From assembly GCF_900106925.1 (NCBI RefSeq), contig NZ_FNNZ01000021.1, forward strand, positions 32,574 to 96,573: a DNA stretch of 64,000 bases, read 5' to 3'. Origin of the DNA: Thiocapsa roseopersicina. GTDB taxonomy: Bacteria; Pseudomonadota; Gammaproteobacteria; Chromatiales; Chromatiaceae. Under the pieces are notes generated by a model. That model had not been told where the DNA came from and searched no databases. It saw only the letters and a list, made by a program, of their open reading frames with translations. Both the position numbers and the translations under genes were made by a program. Within the stretch, counting starts at the first letter, position 1, and every line of letters starts with the position of its first letter. Positions 1 to 8,918 of this stretch are shown one piece after another.

Positions 1-1
1 T

Positions 2-1993
2 CGGTTCACCGCGACAACCGACGGGGCACGCATCTGGCTGGATCGCCCCATCCCGGTCGAGCGTCTGCGTGACCTGGACCTGAATCTCGCGCTGCGGATC
101 GATGGTCTGGAGACCGAGGCTCTGAAGATCGAGCGGCTCGCAACCCGGGCCACACTCGACGACGGGCGCTTCCGCCTGGGGTCCCTTGAGGTCGTGCTGC
201 CCGGAATCACCCTCACGGGCGACGCGACGCTAGACGCTCGACAGGCTCGACCGGCCTGGACGGGGGACCTGAAGGCCGAGCGAATCCTCTTGCCCGAGGC
301 GCTCGCCTTCTTGCCCTTGGCGAAACCGCCCGGCGGGCACCTCGACCGGGCATCCCTGACCGCCAAGGCACAGGGGACGACCGCGCGGGCACTGATCGCG
401 TCGTTGAGCGGCGAGCTCGGCGCCAAGGAGGCGCAGTTCCGTTCGCCTGCGGTAGACAAGCAGGCCCCGACGCCCATCATGCTCACCAAACCTCGCCTGA
501 CCCTCGAGCCCGGCAGATCCGTCAGGCTGCAAATGGCACTCGCGGCAGCCGCGGAGCAGTTTGATCTGGATCTCACCGGCGGTCGACTCGCCGATCTGCT
601 GCCGAAGGGCGGGGGTTGGCCGAAGATCGATGTCCTGGCCAAGCGGCGTTCCAAGGCGCAAGTCGCGAAGATCCGCGGGCATGTCGGGCCACTCGACGCC
701 CTGCTGGCCGGGCGCGATCTGAACCTCGATCTGTCGCTCGAACAACCCGGGCTCACGATCGGCGCGAAGGGACGGCTAGCCCGCTTCGACGCGCTGCGGG
801 GCAGCACGTTGGACGTCAAGGCCGCGATCCAAGACCTCTCCGTTCTGGGTAATCTCGCCGGCGGTCCGCTCGGTAAAGGACTCGCCTCCGGGTTCCCGGC
901 CGGTCCGCCGCTGACGGCTTCCGCCCATCTCCGGGGTCTCGACCGGGGTCTGGAGCTGCGCGCTTTCAAGGCGGTGAGCGGGGACAGCGACCTCGCCGGG
1001 GACCTGACGATCCGCCCCGGTCCCACGCCCCGGATAGAGGCGACACTCAGCGCGCAGCGACTGGATCTAACGCCGTACCTCGGCACAGCATCTCCGACAG
1101 CGGGTAGCGCTCGCTCGACGCCCGCGCAGCTTCCGGCACCCGAGCTGCTGCGGATGCTCGACGGGACGCTGCGCCTGAAGATCGGCCACCTCAAGGCGGG
1201 TGACCTCGGGCTCGACCTCCTCGACCTGGACGCCGCCTTGGATTCCGGCCACCTCCAAGCCTCGATCGCCACCGGGGCAGACCGTCTTGGTGCCGAGATC
1301 GACCTGCGCCCGGATCGAGCCGGATGGCGATTCGACATCCGAGCCAAGGGGAATCTGGACTTGGCGCACCTGCTCGAAGCGAAGGACGCCAATGCACTGT
1401 CCCATATCCAGACTGCGCTGGACACGCGACTCACCGGCGTCGCAACCGCGTGGAACGACCTGCTCTGGAACGCCGACGGCCACCTGGAGCTGTCGCTGGG
1501 GGCAGGGCGGTTACACAAAAATGCAGCTGAAGTGCTGCCGCTCGGCGGACTTCTCTTTACCCTATTGGACGTGCTGAACCCACTCGCGCTCGACCTCGAC
1601 AGCCGCGTGCATTACAACGAGCTGCAATGCGCCGTCCTCCAATTCGATCTCGCCGAGGGTATTGCGACCAGCACCCGCGGCCTGGCGGTCCAGACCAAGA
1701 CGCTCAATGCCATCGGCGGCGGCGCGCTCAATCTGCGTACGGAGGCCATCGAGCTTCGCTTCAAGACCGCCAAGCGACGCGGCATCGGGCTCAGCCTCCT
1801 CGGCATCGCCGACCGATTCGTCTACGTCAAGGGCACGCTCCGAAAACCGCGAGCCGGCATCGACCCCGCGGCGCTTCTGACCCACGGTGGTGCCGCCTGG
1901 GCCACGACCGGAATCAGCCTCCTCGCCGACCAGCTCGTCCGCAGGCTCACCAGCGGGACAAATCCCTGTGATGTCGTAAGGACAAAACGCTAG
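2..1993 (+). CDS. AsmA-family protein, 3' part (start upstream of window)
   Basis: The frame is open from base 2 without a stop, so the gene begins before the window; the first internal ATG (194) is not the true start. About 663 residues are visible. The protein is rich in short alternating hydrophobic strands and ends with an AsmA_2/DUF3971-like region (GGGALNLRTEAIELRF, then the GISLLGIADRFVYVKG stretch and a final P-x-x-G-I-D-P-A). AsmA/TamB-type proteins are anchored in the inner membrane, span the periplasm as long beta-grooves and are linked to outer-membrane lipid homeostasis; this role comes from the family, not from data here. It converges on the MarC-family gene. Family assignment is fairly sure; the specific paralogue is not. 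Confidence 0.82.
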   Translation, partial: RFTATTDGARIWLDRPIPVERLRDLDLNLALRIDGLETEALKIERLATRATLDDGRFRLGSLEVVLPGITLTGDATLDARQARPAWTGDLKAERILLPEALAFLPLAKPPGGHLDRASLTAKAQGTTARALIASLSGELGAKEAQFRSPAVDKQAPTPIMLTKPRLTLEPGRSVRLQMALAAAAEQFDLDLTGGRLADLLPKGGGWPKIDVLAKRRSKAQVAKIRGHVGPLDALLAGRDLNLDLSLEQPGLTIGAKGRLARFDALRGSTLDVKAAIQDLSVLGNLAGGPLGKGLASGFPAGPPLTASAHLRGLDRGLELRAFKAVSGDSDLAGDLTIRPGPTPRIEATLSAQRLDLTPYLGTASPTAGSARSTPAQLPAPELLRMLDGTLRLKIGHLKAGDLGLDLLDLDAALDSGHLQASIATGADRLGAEIDLRPDRAGWRFDIRAKGNLDLAHLLEAKDANALSHIQTALDTRLTGVATAWNDLLWNADGHLELSLGAGRLHKNAAEVLPLGGLLFTLLDVLNPLALDLDSRVHYNELQCAVLQFDLAEGIATSTRGLAVQTKTLNAIGGGALNLRTEAIELRFKTAKRRGIGLSLLGIADRFVYVKGTLRKPRAGIDPAALLTHGGAAWATTGISLLADQLVRRLTSGTNPCDVVRTKR

Positions 1994-2051
1994 GGCTCGA
2001 GGGGCGCAGTCTGTCGGGAGGTCGGGGGTGGTCCGCGGGCTGCTGCGATGC

Positions 2052-2081
2052 GTCCTCCTGATGTGTTCCGGCGGGGAGGAC
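2052..2081. terminator. Weak inverted repeat between convergent genes
   Basis: GTCCTCC (2052-2058) pairs with GGAGGAC (2075-2081) across a 16-nt loop, in the gap between the convergent AsmA-family and MarC-family genes. There is no T-tract, so a terminator role is only suggested by position. The rest of 1994-2255 shows no gene I can support. The stretch AACCTGACACCTTTC near 2189-2203 resembles motifs I associate with REP-transposase remnants, but this is too short to call. Confidence 0.25.
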
Positions 2082-2255
2082 CGTGGCGGTACCGCGGGAG
2101 ATCCTTGGTCTGAACGGTATGCGGTCGACTCAGGCGGAAGGAGCATGCGGTCGAGAAGATGGCGGGATATGGAATGACCGAGCTATTGAACCTGACACCT
2201 TTCCTGATACCGAGTGAATTCGTCGGTCGGCGGGCATTCGTGGTCTTCGATGCAG

Positions 2256-2951
2256 TCACCCTGCCGCTGCGGCGAAAATTGCGGTTCCGAGGGGTGTGCC
2301 GGCGAGTAATTCCGCAAATCCCCTGACCAACATCTGTATCGCGAGCGCGACCAGCACGATACCGGAGAACCGGGCAAGCGCGTCTTGCGCCCCGGCAGAG
2401 AGTCGACCGGTGACCGGACCCGCAACCAAGAACGTCACCGCCACCACCGGCACCATCGTTAACACGACGGCGCTCAGCACCGCTTGATCCGCAAGCGCCG
2501 GGTATTGGTCACTGGAGGCAATCGCAACCGCAATGGTCCCGCCCCCGATCGTGATCGGGAACAGCAGCGGCACCACCGCGAGCTCTCGCCAGTTCACGTC
2601 GCCGGCCGCCGCGCGCACCAGATCCTCGGACTCCGCGACCTTGGACTCCGGAGTCTTCGCACCGCGGGTCATCAACGGCAGCCCCTGGTACAGCAGTGCC
2701 GCGCCGCCCGTCGCGGTCAAGGCCCCGGTGGAAATACCCAGAAACATCAAAAGCCAGCGCCCGAGCCAGATCGCCAGCAGCAGAACGATTGCATAATTGC
2801 GCGCAATCTCCCAGGCCAGCTGTCGGTGGACCTCCGGCGGCGCATAGCGTAGGAAGGCTGCAGCTGTGCCGAGCGTGGCAGGCGGACTAAACATCGCAAG
2901 CAACGTCACGAAGACGACAATGACTTCGGTCCAGGTCATGGTTATGGTCAT
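2256..2951 (-). CDS. MarC-family integral membrane protein
   Basis: 231 residues from the ATG at 2951 (MTITMTWTEVIVVFVTLLAM). A longer frame to 3029 exists, but its first 26 codons run into repeat element A, so the inner start is preferred. The protein is a chain of about six hydrophobic segments with the MarC/UPF0056 signature features: an N-terminal helix ending in FSPPATLGTAAAFL, a GGAALLYQGLPLM segment and the central VPLLFPITIGGGTIAV membrane segment. MarC-family proteins are inner-membrane proteins of unclear function; the old link to multiple antibiotic resistance has not held up. It is transcribed away from element A, which lies 16 bp upstream of the start. Confidence 0.85.
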   Translation of the reverse strand: MTITMTWTEVIVVFVTLLAMFSPPATLGTAAAFLRYAPPEVHRQLAWEIARNYAIVLLLAIWLGRWLLMFLGISTGALTATGGAALLYQGLPLMTRGAKTPESKVAESEDLVRAAAGDVNWRELAVVPLLFPITIGGGTIAVAIASSDQYPALADQAVLSAVVLTMVPVVAVTFLVAGPVTGRLSAGAQDALARFSGIVLVALAIQMLVRGFAELLAGTPLGTAIFAAAAG

Positions 2952-2967
2952 AGAACCTCTGCCGGCC

Positions 2968-3050
2968 TGAACCGCGTCCGGAGCGAGATGCTCATTTTCG
3001 AGTGAGCTCGACGTTTGGTGCATCCACAACCCTTAGCGGAGACGCGGTTA
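2968..3050 (+). repeat. Dispersed 85-bp inverted-end element, copy A
   Basis: Begins TGAACCGCGTCCGGAGCG and ends GACGCGGTTA, giving near-perfect inverted ends. Positions 2987-3024 are identical over 38 nt to the reverse complement of 26321-26358 (copy D), with about 90% identity over the whole element. Copy A lies just upstream of marC, and together with copy B it flanks the truncated YrhK-like gene with conserved heads facing outward. This is one of the two copies not at a gene's 3' end. Confidence 0.85.
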
Positions 3051-3111
3051 AAATTCACTTTCGTGCCTACGCCGCCGAACGGCTGTTCGCATCTGATCAT
3101 CGGCACAAAGA

Positions 3112-3729
3112 TTATCCTCTGAATCGCTTCCTTGGAGGCAACGATACCGACTTGTCGGCATCCGCATCGAACAGCTCCGGGATCATCAGGTAGCTGGCGA
3201 GGAAGAAGCACAGGGCGCCGACGAAGGTCCATAGATTTGCATCCCGGGTCCAGCCTGCATCGGGCGGCGGCGGGAAGAACCCATACAGGGCGGAGACCTG
3301 GAAGGCGACGGAACCGGCCACGTTGATCACGACCACCCACCAGGTGACTTGGCGCGGCTCGAACGACCACCATCCATGCGAGATCTCCATCAATGCCAAG
3401 TAACTGGCCGCCAGAAAGCAGATGCTCCCGGTCATATCCGGGGTCCAGATCAGCACATCCTCTTCCACCCAACCGAGTCCCGCGAGCAACGCGTCGCCGG
3501 TATTGAGGTTGAACAACAAGGTGCCCCCAAACTGGATCAGACTGGAAAGATAACCGGCGTTGTGCGGTTTCCACGCCCACCAGCGCCAAGCCGGGCGATG
3601 ACCGGCCGGACCCGTTCCCAGATCGGCGATATCCCCGTTGATCGCCTCGAGCAGTTGCAGACCGGCAGCAGCGGTAAAGAACAACGAACCGACAAAAAAC
3701 ACGACACCGATGACGGATGCCGTGGTCAT
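3112..3729 (-). CDS. YrhK-domain-like multispan membrane protein, probably 5'-truncated
   Basis: 205 residues from the first ATG, with five hydrophobic segments (SVIGVVFFVGSLFFTAAAGL, the IQFGGTLLFNLNTGDALLAG segment, the MTGSICFLAASYLALM segment, WWVVVINVAGSVAFQVSALY, WTFVGALCFFLASYLM). The pattern GSLFFTAAA-LQ-LEAIN followed by IQF-GTLLFN resembles YrhK-like membrane proteins of unknown function. The frame stays open upstream of the ATG to about 3813 and encodes STCFAYGGFAANWPQALKSE. That looks like genuine family sequence, but it stops at an in-frame TAG at the edge of element B with no start codon. I infer that the original N-terminus, including one membrane segment, was lost. It may be a pseudogene or may be expressed from 3729. 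Confidence 0.6.
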   Translation of the reverse strand: MTTASVIGVVFFVGSLFFTAAAGLQLLEAINGDIADLGTGPAGHRPAWRWWAWKPHNAGYLSSLIQFGGTLLFNLNTGDALLAGLGWVEEDVLIWTPDMTGSICFLAASYLALMEISHGWWSFEPRQVTWWVVVINVAGSVAFQVSALYGFFPPPPDAGWTRDANLWTFVGALCFFLASYLMIPELFDADADKSVSLPPRKRFRG

Positions 3730-3814
3730 TTCCGACTTCAGCGCCTGCGGCCAGTTGGCAGCAAAGCCGCCGTAGGCAAAGCAGGTGGACCTGATTCGAG
3801 GGCACCGAGTCTCC

Positions 3815-3900
3815 TAAACCGCGCCGGCTCCGACAGTCGTCGGAGCCGGCGCGGCCAAGCCACTCCAACACATGACGCATACCGCACCGGGCGCGGTTTA
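3815..3900 (-). repeat. Dispersed inverted-end element, copy B (with 16-bp hairpin)
   Basis: Inverted ends TAAACCGCGCC (3815-3825) and GGCGCGGTTTA (3890-3900) match perfectly. The left part also folds as a perfect 16-bp stem (3819-3834 with 3839-3854) around a 4-nt loop, strong enough to act as a terminator for gadB. The right terminal TTA (3898-3900) is the TAA stop codon of gadB read on the minus strand. The conserved head faces right, towards gadB. Confidence 0.85.
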
Positions 3901-5331
3901 ATGATGGAAACCCGATGCCTCTTTGCTCGTGAGCGACTCCTGGATCGGATGCGCTTCGATATGATCCAAGGCCGCCTTCATGTGATCGATGAGGAGCGTG
4001 CACAGGTCGCGGCTTACGCCGTTGCGCACCAGGATCCTCTGGATGGCTTGGTCCTGACAATTCGACGGCAAGGTATAGGCCGGCACCTGCCAGCCGCGCA
4101 CCCGGAGCCGGTCGGCGAGATCGAACAGGGTGAAGCCCGGATCGGTGCTCTCCGCGAGCTTCCAAGCAACCGCCGGGATGCCGCGTGCCATGTCGCCGCC
4201 GAAGACGATCTCGAACGGCCCCATCTTCGAGATCTCCTCGGCTAGATATTCAGCGCTGCGATAGCAGGCGGTATGGACCTTACGGTAGCCCTCCCGCCCG
4301 AGGCGGAGGAAGTTGTAGTACTGGCAAACGATCTGCCCGCCGGGCCGCGAAAAGTTCAGCGCGATGTCGCGCATGTTGCCGCCGAGATAGTTCACCCAAA
4401 ACACCATGCTCTCGGGCAGGTCCTGCTCTTCGCGCCACAGCACCCAACCGACACCGAGCGGGGCGAGGCCGAACTTATGCCCCGAGGCGTTGATCGAGCG
4501 AACCCTCGGCAGGCGGAAGTCCCACTCCAGCTCGGGTGCGCAGAACGGGGCGAGGAAACCACCGCTGGCGCCGTCGACGTGGATCGGGATGTCCAGACCG
4601 GTATCGGCCTGCAGCCTGTCCAGCGCGTCGCTGATCAGCTTCACCGGCTCGTATTCTCCGGTGAAGGTTACGCCCAGTGTCGGCACCACGCCGATGGTGT
4701 TCTCGTCGCAGCGGCTCAGGACCTCTTCGGGCGTCATCAGGAGCCGCCCCTTGTCCATCGGGATCTCGCGGTGCTCGATATCCCAGTAGCGGGTGAATTT
4801 GTGCCAGCAGATCTGGACCGGCCCGGTGATCAGATTAGGCTTGTCGGTGCGCTTGCCCGCGGCCCGGCGACGCATCTCCCAGCGGCGCTTCATGGCCAGT
4901 CCGCCCAACATCGCGGCCTCGCTGGAGCCGGTGGTGGAGCATCCGACCGCCTGCTCGCCGGCAGGTGCATTCCAAAGATCGGCGAGCATCCGCACGCAGC
5001 GCGATTCGATCTCGGCCGTCTGCGGATATTCGTCCTTGTCGATCATGTTCTTATCGATGCAGGCATCCATCAGCCGATGGATCTCGGGCTCTTCCCAGGT
5101 CTGGCAGAAGGTCGCGAGGTTTTGACGCGAATTCCCGTCGAGCATCAGCTCGTCGCGGACCGCAGCATAAATGCGTCGCGGATCACGCTCGCTATAGGGG
5201 AAGGTCGACTTCGGGAGGCCCGTAGCGAGCTCGCTTGAACCGTAGGTCTCGTCGTTGGCGTTTTCCCCTTCGTCGGCCATCGGATTCCGGTCGTCGAGAC
5301 CGGTTTGCGTGCGAGCGTCTTGTTTCGGCAT
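3898..5331 (-). CDS. gadB: Glutamate decarboxylase (PLP-dependent)
   Basis: 477 residues from the ATG at 5331, chosen because GAGGAG lies about 9 nt upstream; a start 12 codons further up is possible but lacks this site. It converts L-glutamate to GABA with release of CO2, consuming a proton, and is cytoplasmic. The PLP lysine sits in SGHKFG (about residue 286), preceded by [23 protein letters not shown] is the cofactor-binding segment. The C-terminus (EASGFHH) is of normal family length. No GABA antiporter gene is nearby. The gene follows the mdt efflux operon by about 126 bp on the same strand. Its stop codon is the terminal TAA of repeat element B. Confidence 0.95.
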   Translation of the reverse strand: MPKQDARTQTGLDDRNPMADEGENANDETYGSSELATGLPKSTFPYSERDPRRIYAAVRDELMLDGNSRQNLATFCQTWEEPEIHRLMDACIDKNMIDKDEYPQTAEIESRCVRMLADLWNAPAGEQAVGCSTTGSSEAAMLGGLAMKRRWEMRRRAAGKRTDKPNLITGPVQICWHKFTRYWDIEHREIPMDKGRLLMTPEEVLSRCDENTIGVVPTLGVTFTGEYEPVKLISDALDRLQADTGLDIPIHVDGASGGFLAPFCAPELEWDFRLPRVRSINASGHKFGLAPLGVGWVLWREEQDLPESMVFWVNYLGGNMRDIALNFSRPGGQIVCQYYNFLRLGREGYRKVHTACYRSAEYLAEEISKMGPFEIVFGGDMARGIPAVAWKLAESTDPGFTLFDLADRLRVRGWQVPAYTLPSNCQDQAIQRILVRNGVSRDLCTLLIDHMKAALDHIEAHPIQESLTSKEASGFHH

Positions 5332-5457
5332 CGTTGAATACTCCTCTGCTATGGAAAAGGGGCACATCGAAACCCCATCACGCTATCGGCGGCAATGCGG
5401 AACCTTCTTCGGCAGCACGGGAAGGTCGATCACCTCGGAATCACACGCGTCCGCACA

Positions 5458-6990
5458 TCAGGGCAGACGCTCGCGCGAGGTCAGCGAGCCGACGACAAAG
5501 GCGAGGTTTACCGCGCCGACCAGCGCGGCCGCATGCGCCTCTACCTGGGCGTCGCGCGCGTCGAGAAGCGCGGTGTCGGCCTCTGTCGCCGCATCGACCG
5601 TACCGACGCCATTGCGGTAAGCCGCGAAGGCGGCATCGTAAGTGGTCGAGGCGGCACCGACGAGCGCCGTGGCCGCGCGATGCGATTCGAGCGCGGTGCG
5701 CAGCGCGTTGCGCGCCGCAACGATTTCGGTCACCGCAGCGGTCTGCACCCGTTGAAACTCATCCGCGGCCATCTTGGCCCGGGATTCGGCGTCCCTGACC
5801 TGAGCGTCCCGCAGACCGGCGGCGTAGAGCGGTACGGTCACCCCGATCAACAGGCCGGTGCCCGAGCCCTGCTGGCCGATCGAGGGCAGGCCGGAAACAT
5901 CGAAGTCCCCCGAGCCCGAAGCGATGTTGCCGCCGGCATAGACCTTGGGAAGATAGTCCGCCTGTGCAGCTTTGATTCCGGCCTTGCTCGCTTGCATCGC
6001 CGCGTAGCTTGCCGCGACGTCGGGCCGCTGCGACAGCGCCAGTTGGATCGTCGTGTCCAGCGATGCGGAGGCCGGTGCCGGGAGCGGCCGGCGCGCGGCG
6101 CTCACCGCATCGACCTTCAAATCGGCGTTCACACCCACGGCGGCGAGCAGGTTCCGGTAGGCATCGCGCTCCTCCCCGTCGGCTTGCACCCGACGGAACT
6201 CGGCCTGCGCCACGGCTTGGCGCGCCTGTGCCGTCTCCACGCTGGTGGCGAGACCCTGGGTCCGGCGCGCCTCGACAGCGGTCCGAACCGCTTCGGCGTT
6301 TCGCAACGCCGCTTCGGCAAAGCCGCGTCGCTGGATCGCGGCACCATAGACGTAGTAAGCCTGCGACACGTCGAAGATGAGCTTTTGATGCGTGCCGTTG
6401 AAGAGGACGTTCGCCGCAATCGCCGCGTGCTTAGCCGCGGCTGCGACGGCCCGGCGCTGGCCGAAGTCAAACAGCAGCCACTGCAGCGCGAGGATCCGGG
6501 CCGTACCCTCTTGGGTGGTCTCGACACTGAGGCTTTCACCCAGCACCTCCGGCAGCGGCGTTGCAACCTCCTGATACCCGCCGATCACACTCGCGGTGAT
6601 GACGGGCAGGTAGGTCGCCTCTACCATGCCGACCGCGAGCGCCGCCTGCCGAGCCTGCTGCCAGGCAACTCGGGTCGCCGGGTTCGTCCGCTGTGCGAGA
6701 TCGATGAGCTCGGGCAGGCTGTAGACGCGGGCCGGATCGATCCCCTTGGGCGCTGCGAGCTGCGCGCGTGCGGAATCCACGGGGATACGGAAATCCGCAG
6801 CCCCGCCCTCCGACGCGGGCCGACCCTCGCGTGCAAGGCTCCACACGACTGTCTCCTCGTCGCCCCGCGGTGTCCAGGGCTGGTCGGCCGAAGTCGAGGT
6901 CATGTGCGCGGCGTTGGAGGCGCAGCCAGCCAACGCCAGAGCGAGAACGCCAGCCCCGACGCCGCGCGGCAAGGCATGGCGGACCTTCAT
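5458..6990 (-). CDS. mdtP: Outer-membrane efflux lipoprotein, TolC/OMF family (MdtP-like)
   Basis: 510 residues with a lipoprotein signal peptide (lipobox LAGC, Cys about residue 23). The body is the OMF-family duplicated alpha-helical coiled coil plus short beta segments, with regular R-x-x-Q-A-x-x-A heptads (ARQAALAVGM; AQARQAVAQAEFRRVQ). It should form the trimeric exit duct joined to MdtN. It is last in the ytcA-mdtN-mdtO-mdtP order, which is also the order in E. coli, and its start overlaps the mdtO stop by 4 bp (ATGA). Substrates cannot be read from sequence; E. coli MdtNOP has been linked to sulfa drugs and dyes. Confidence 0.85.
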   Translation of the reverse strand: MKVRHALPRGVGAGVLALALAGCASNAAHMTSTSADQPWTPRGDEETVVWSLAREGRPASEGGAADFRIPVDSARAQLAAPKGIDPARVYSLPELIDLAQRTNPATRVAWQQARQAALAVGMVEATYLPVITASVIGGYQEVATPLPEVLGESLSVETTQEGTARILALQWLLFDFGQRRAVAAAAKHAAIAANVLFNGTHQKLIFDVSQAYYVYGAAIQRRGFAEAALRNAEAVRTAVEARRTQGLATSVETAQARQAVAQAEFRRVQADGEERDAYRNLLAAVGVNADLKVDAVSAARRPLPAPASASLDTTIQLALSQRPDVAASYAAMQASKAGIKAAQADYLPKVYAGGNIASGSGDFDVSGLPSIGQQGSGTGLLIGVTVPLYAAGLRDAQVRDAESRAKMAADEFQRVQTAAVTEIVAARNALRTALESHRAATALVGAASTTYDAAFAAYRNGVGTVDAATEADTALLDARDAQVEAHAAALVGAVNLAFVVGSLTSRERLP

Positions 6991-8918
6991 CCTGCGTCTC
7001 CCCGGAGTCGATCGAGTGGGCGGGTGAATGGGCCGGCGATCGGCGCTGGAGCGGCAGGCCGAGCCGGCGATGCCGAAGGACCGGAGCCCTGGTGGGGTTC
7101 GGATTCTCCGGCGGGTCCGCGAAATCGTTCCGCAAGATTCTCGAGCCGCTCGGCGGTGTGCTCGAGGTCAGCATCACGACTCAACCAGATGGTGCGATTG
7201 AGCGCCTCGATCTCGGTGACCGCGCTATGGAGCGCCGTCTCGCGCGCGGGCGTCGGCCGCAACCCACGGGGCTCGAAAACCAGCAAGCGCAGCGCCTCCT
7301 CTGCTTTTCCGGCCAGCGCTTCGACCGCGGCCGCGCTGCTCACGGCGTTCGGTCGACGTGCGGGTGCAAGCCGCGCCATCCGGGCCAGTCCCGAGAGGGC
7401 TCGCGCGAAAAATGTGCGGACCTCGCCCTCGACGGGCGCCGGCCAGATCCGCGTAAAGATCAGATAGACCACGAGATTGCCGAGCAGAATGCCGACGATC
7501 CGCCCCTGCGCCGTGTCCAGACCGACACTCGGACCGAAGCCCTGCAGCACCGTCAGCAGGAACGCGAGCGCAACCTGCACACCGGCGTAGGCGATGCGCT
7601 CGGGGCCTGTCGAAACCCAGGCGCCGACGAGGCAGCCGAGAAACACGAGGACCATCAGCGCGCCGATCCCGTCGATCCGGGGAATGACCCAGAAGATCGC
7701 CGCGACCCCGAGCGCCGCTCCGATCATGCACCCGGTGATGCGCAACGCGAGCTTATGCACGGTCTCGCCGGTGGTGCCGAGCGCGGCGACATAGCAGGTG
7801 ATCATCGCCGTATGGATCCCCTGCCAGTCGATCGCCGTATAGATGAGAAAGCAGATCACCGCCGCCGCCGTGGTCTTGAGTGCAAAGCGGGTGTAGGCGG
7901 GATTGGTCAGCGCATCCGGGGCGACGAAGGGCGTCTTGGGCGCCGGCACGACCTCGGGCTCGGGTGCTCCGGCGAGCACGCCCAGTGCGTCCCATGCCGC
8001 CCGCTCGGCTGAACCGGCGTTTGCGGGGGGATCAGGTGGCATCGGCGGGGCCTCGCCCGCGCCGAGCGCTGCGTGGGCCGCACGGATGTGCTCCGCAAGC
8101 GCGGCACGACGGATCGGGTCGAGATCCTTGGGAAGCGCCGATACCGCGAGCATCAGTGCAAAGCCCGCCCGGACATCGGCCGCGATTTGCCGTGCGGCCG
8201 CGCGCGGAACGAACCGCAGCACCCGTGCAGCCAGCGCTTGCGGGTCGAAGGGCGCGTTCCCTTCGCGCAGCAGCTCGCGCAACCGCGCCGGATCACCCGT
8301 CTCCAGCGCCTGTCCAGCGGCTGCAAGCCGGGCTCGGAGCTTGTCGCGCAACAGCGCGACGGGCGAAAAACCGAGCAGGAGATTGAAGCCGACCATCAGG
8401 ATCATCGGCAGCGCGGCCATCGCCCACGCCTCGCGCAAAGCGAAGGTCGCGACGTCGCCGAACGGCGCCTGGACGATCAAGGTCAGCACGAAGGCGATGA
8501 TCAGTGCCGCCACGCCGCCGTGCTCGCCGAGCTGAGTCGCCGCGCCGAGGTAAAGCAACAGGCAGGAGGTGACGACGATCGCCGCCATGATGTGCATGGT
8601 CGAGCCGCTGGTCAGGTTCACGATCCAGACGAGGAAGGCGATGAGTCCGGGCAGCAGCACCAGGAAGCCGATGCCGGTGCCGATGTTCACCACCGCGTCG
8701 GGCTTCATCAGAAAGATGACCAAATAGCAGCTGATCGCCGCCTCGGGGATCTCGAACATCATGGCGGCGCCGGTCACCAGCGCGCACAGCAGTGCGATCC
8801 GCCATGTCAAACCGGCCCGGCCGGGGAAGGGTTGCAGGTCCTCCAGCGCCTGGCGCCAGCGCGACGGCGGCGCTTCGACAGCGTCACTCGGGTGCGCCGT
8901 TGTCACAGTCTTCGCCAT
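6987..8918 (-). CDS. mdtO: FUSC-family inner-membrane efflux protein (MdtO-like)
   Basis: 643 residues from the ATG at 8918 (MAKTVTTAHPSDA), overlapping the end of mdtN by 35 bp; a start five codons upstream is also possible. Two blocks of about five to six transmembrane helices (roughly residues 35-190 and 345-490) are separated by a cytoplasmic region rich in Ala/Arg/Pro, and a second soluble region follows the last helices. This is the FUSC/aromatic acid exporter (AaeB, MdtO) layout. FUSC proteins work with an HlyD adaptor and an outer-membrane factor, both of which are adjacent here. Confidence 0.85.
   Translation of the reverse strand: MAKTVTTAHPSDAVEAPPSRWRQALEDLQPFPGRAGLTWRIALLCALVTGAAMMFEIPEAAISCYLVIFLMKPDAVVNIGTGIGFLVLLPGLIAFLVWIVNLTSGSTMHIMAAIVVTSCLLLYLGAATQLGEHGGVAALIIAFVLTLIVQAPFGDVATFALREAWAMAALPMILMVGFNLLLGFSPVALLRDKLRARLAAAGQALETGDPARLRELLREGNAPFDPQALAARVLRFVPRAAARQIAADVRAGFALMLAVSALPKDLDPIRRAALAEHIRAAHAALGAGEAPPMPPDPPANAGSAERAAWDALGVLAGAPEPEVVPAPKTPFVAPDALTNPAYTRFALKTTAAAVICFLIYTAIDWQGIHTAMITCYVAALGTTGETVHKLALRITGCMIGAALGVAAIFWVIPRIDGIGALMVLVFLGCLVGAWVSTGPERIAYAGVQVALAFLLTVLQGFGPSVGLDTAQGRIVGILLGNLVVYLIFTRIWPAPVEGEVRTFFARALSGLARMARLAPARRPNAVSSAAAVEALAGKAEEALRLLVFEPRGLRPTPARETALHSAVTEIEALNRTIWLSRDADLEHTAERLENLAERFRGPAGESEPHQGSGPSASPARPAAPAPIAGPFTRPLDRLRGDAG

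Noticed and set aside
2948..4165. A long minus-strand frame spanning marC leader to gadB end
   Set aside because: Arg/Gly-rich frame typical of antisense GC-rich background; the overlapping YrhK-like and gadB frames carry real domain motifs.
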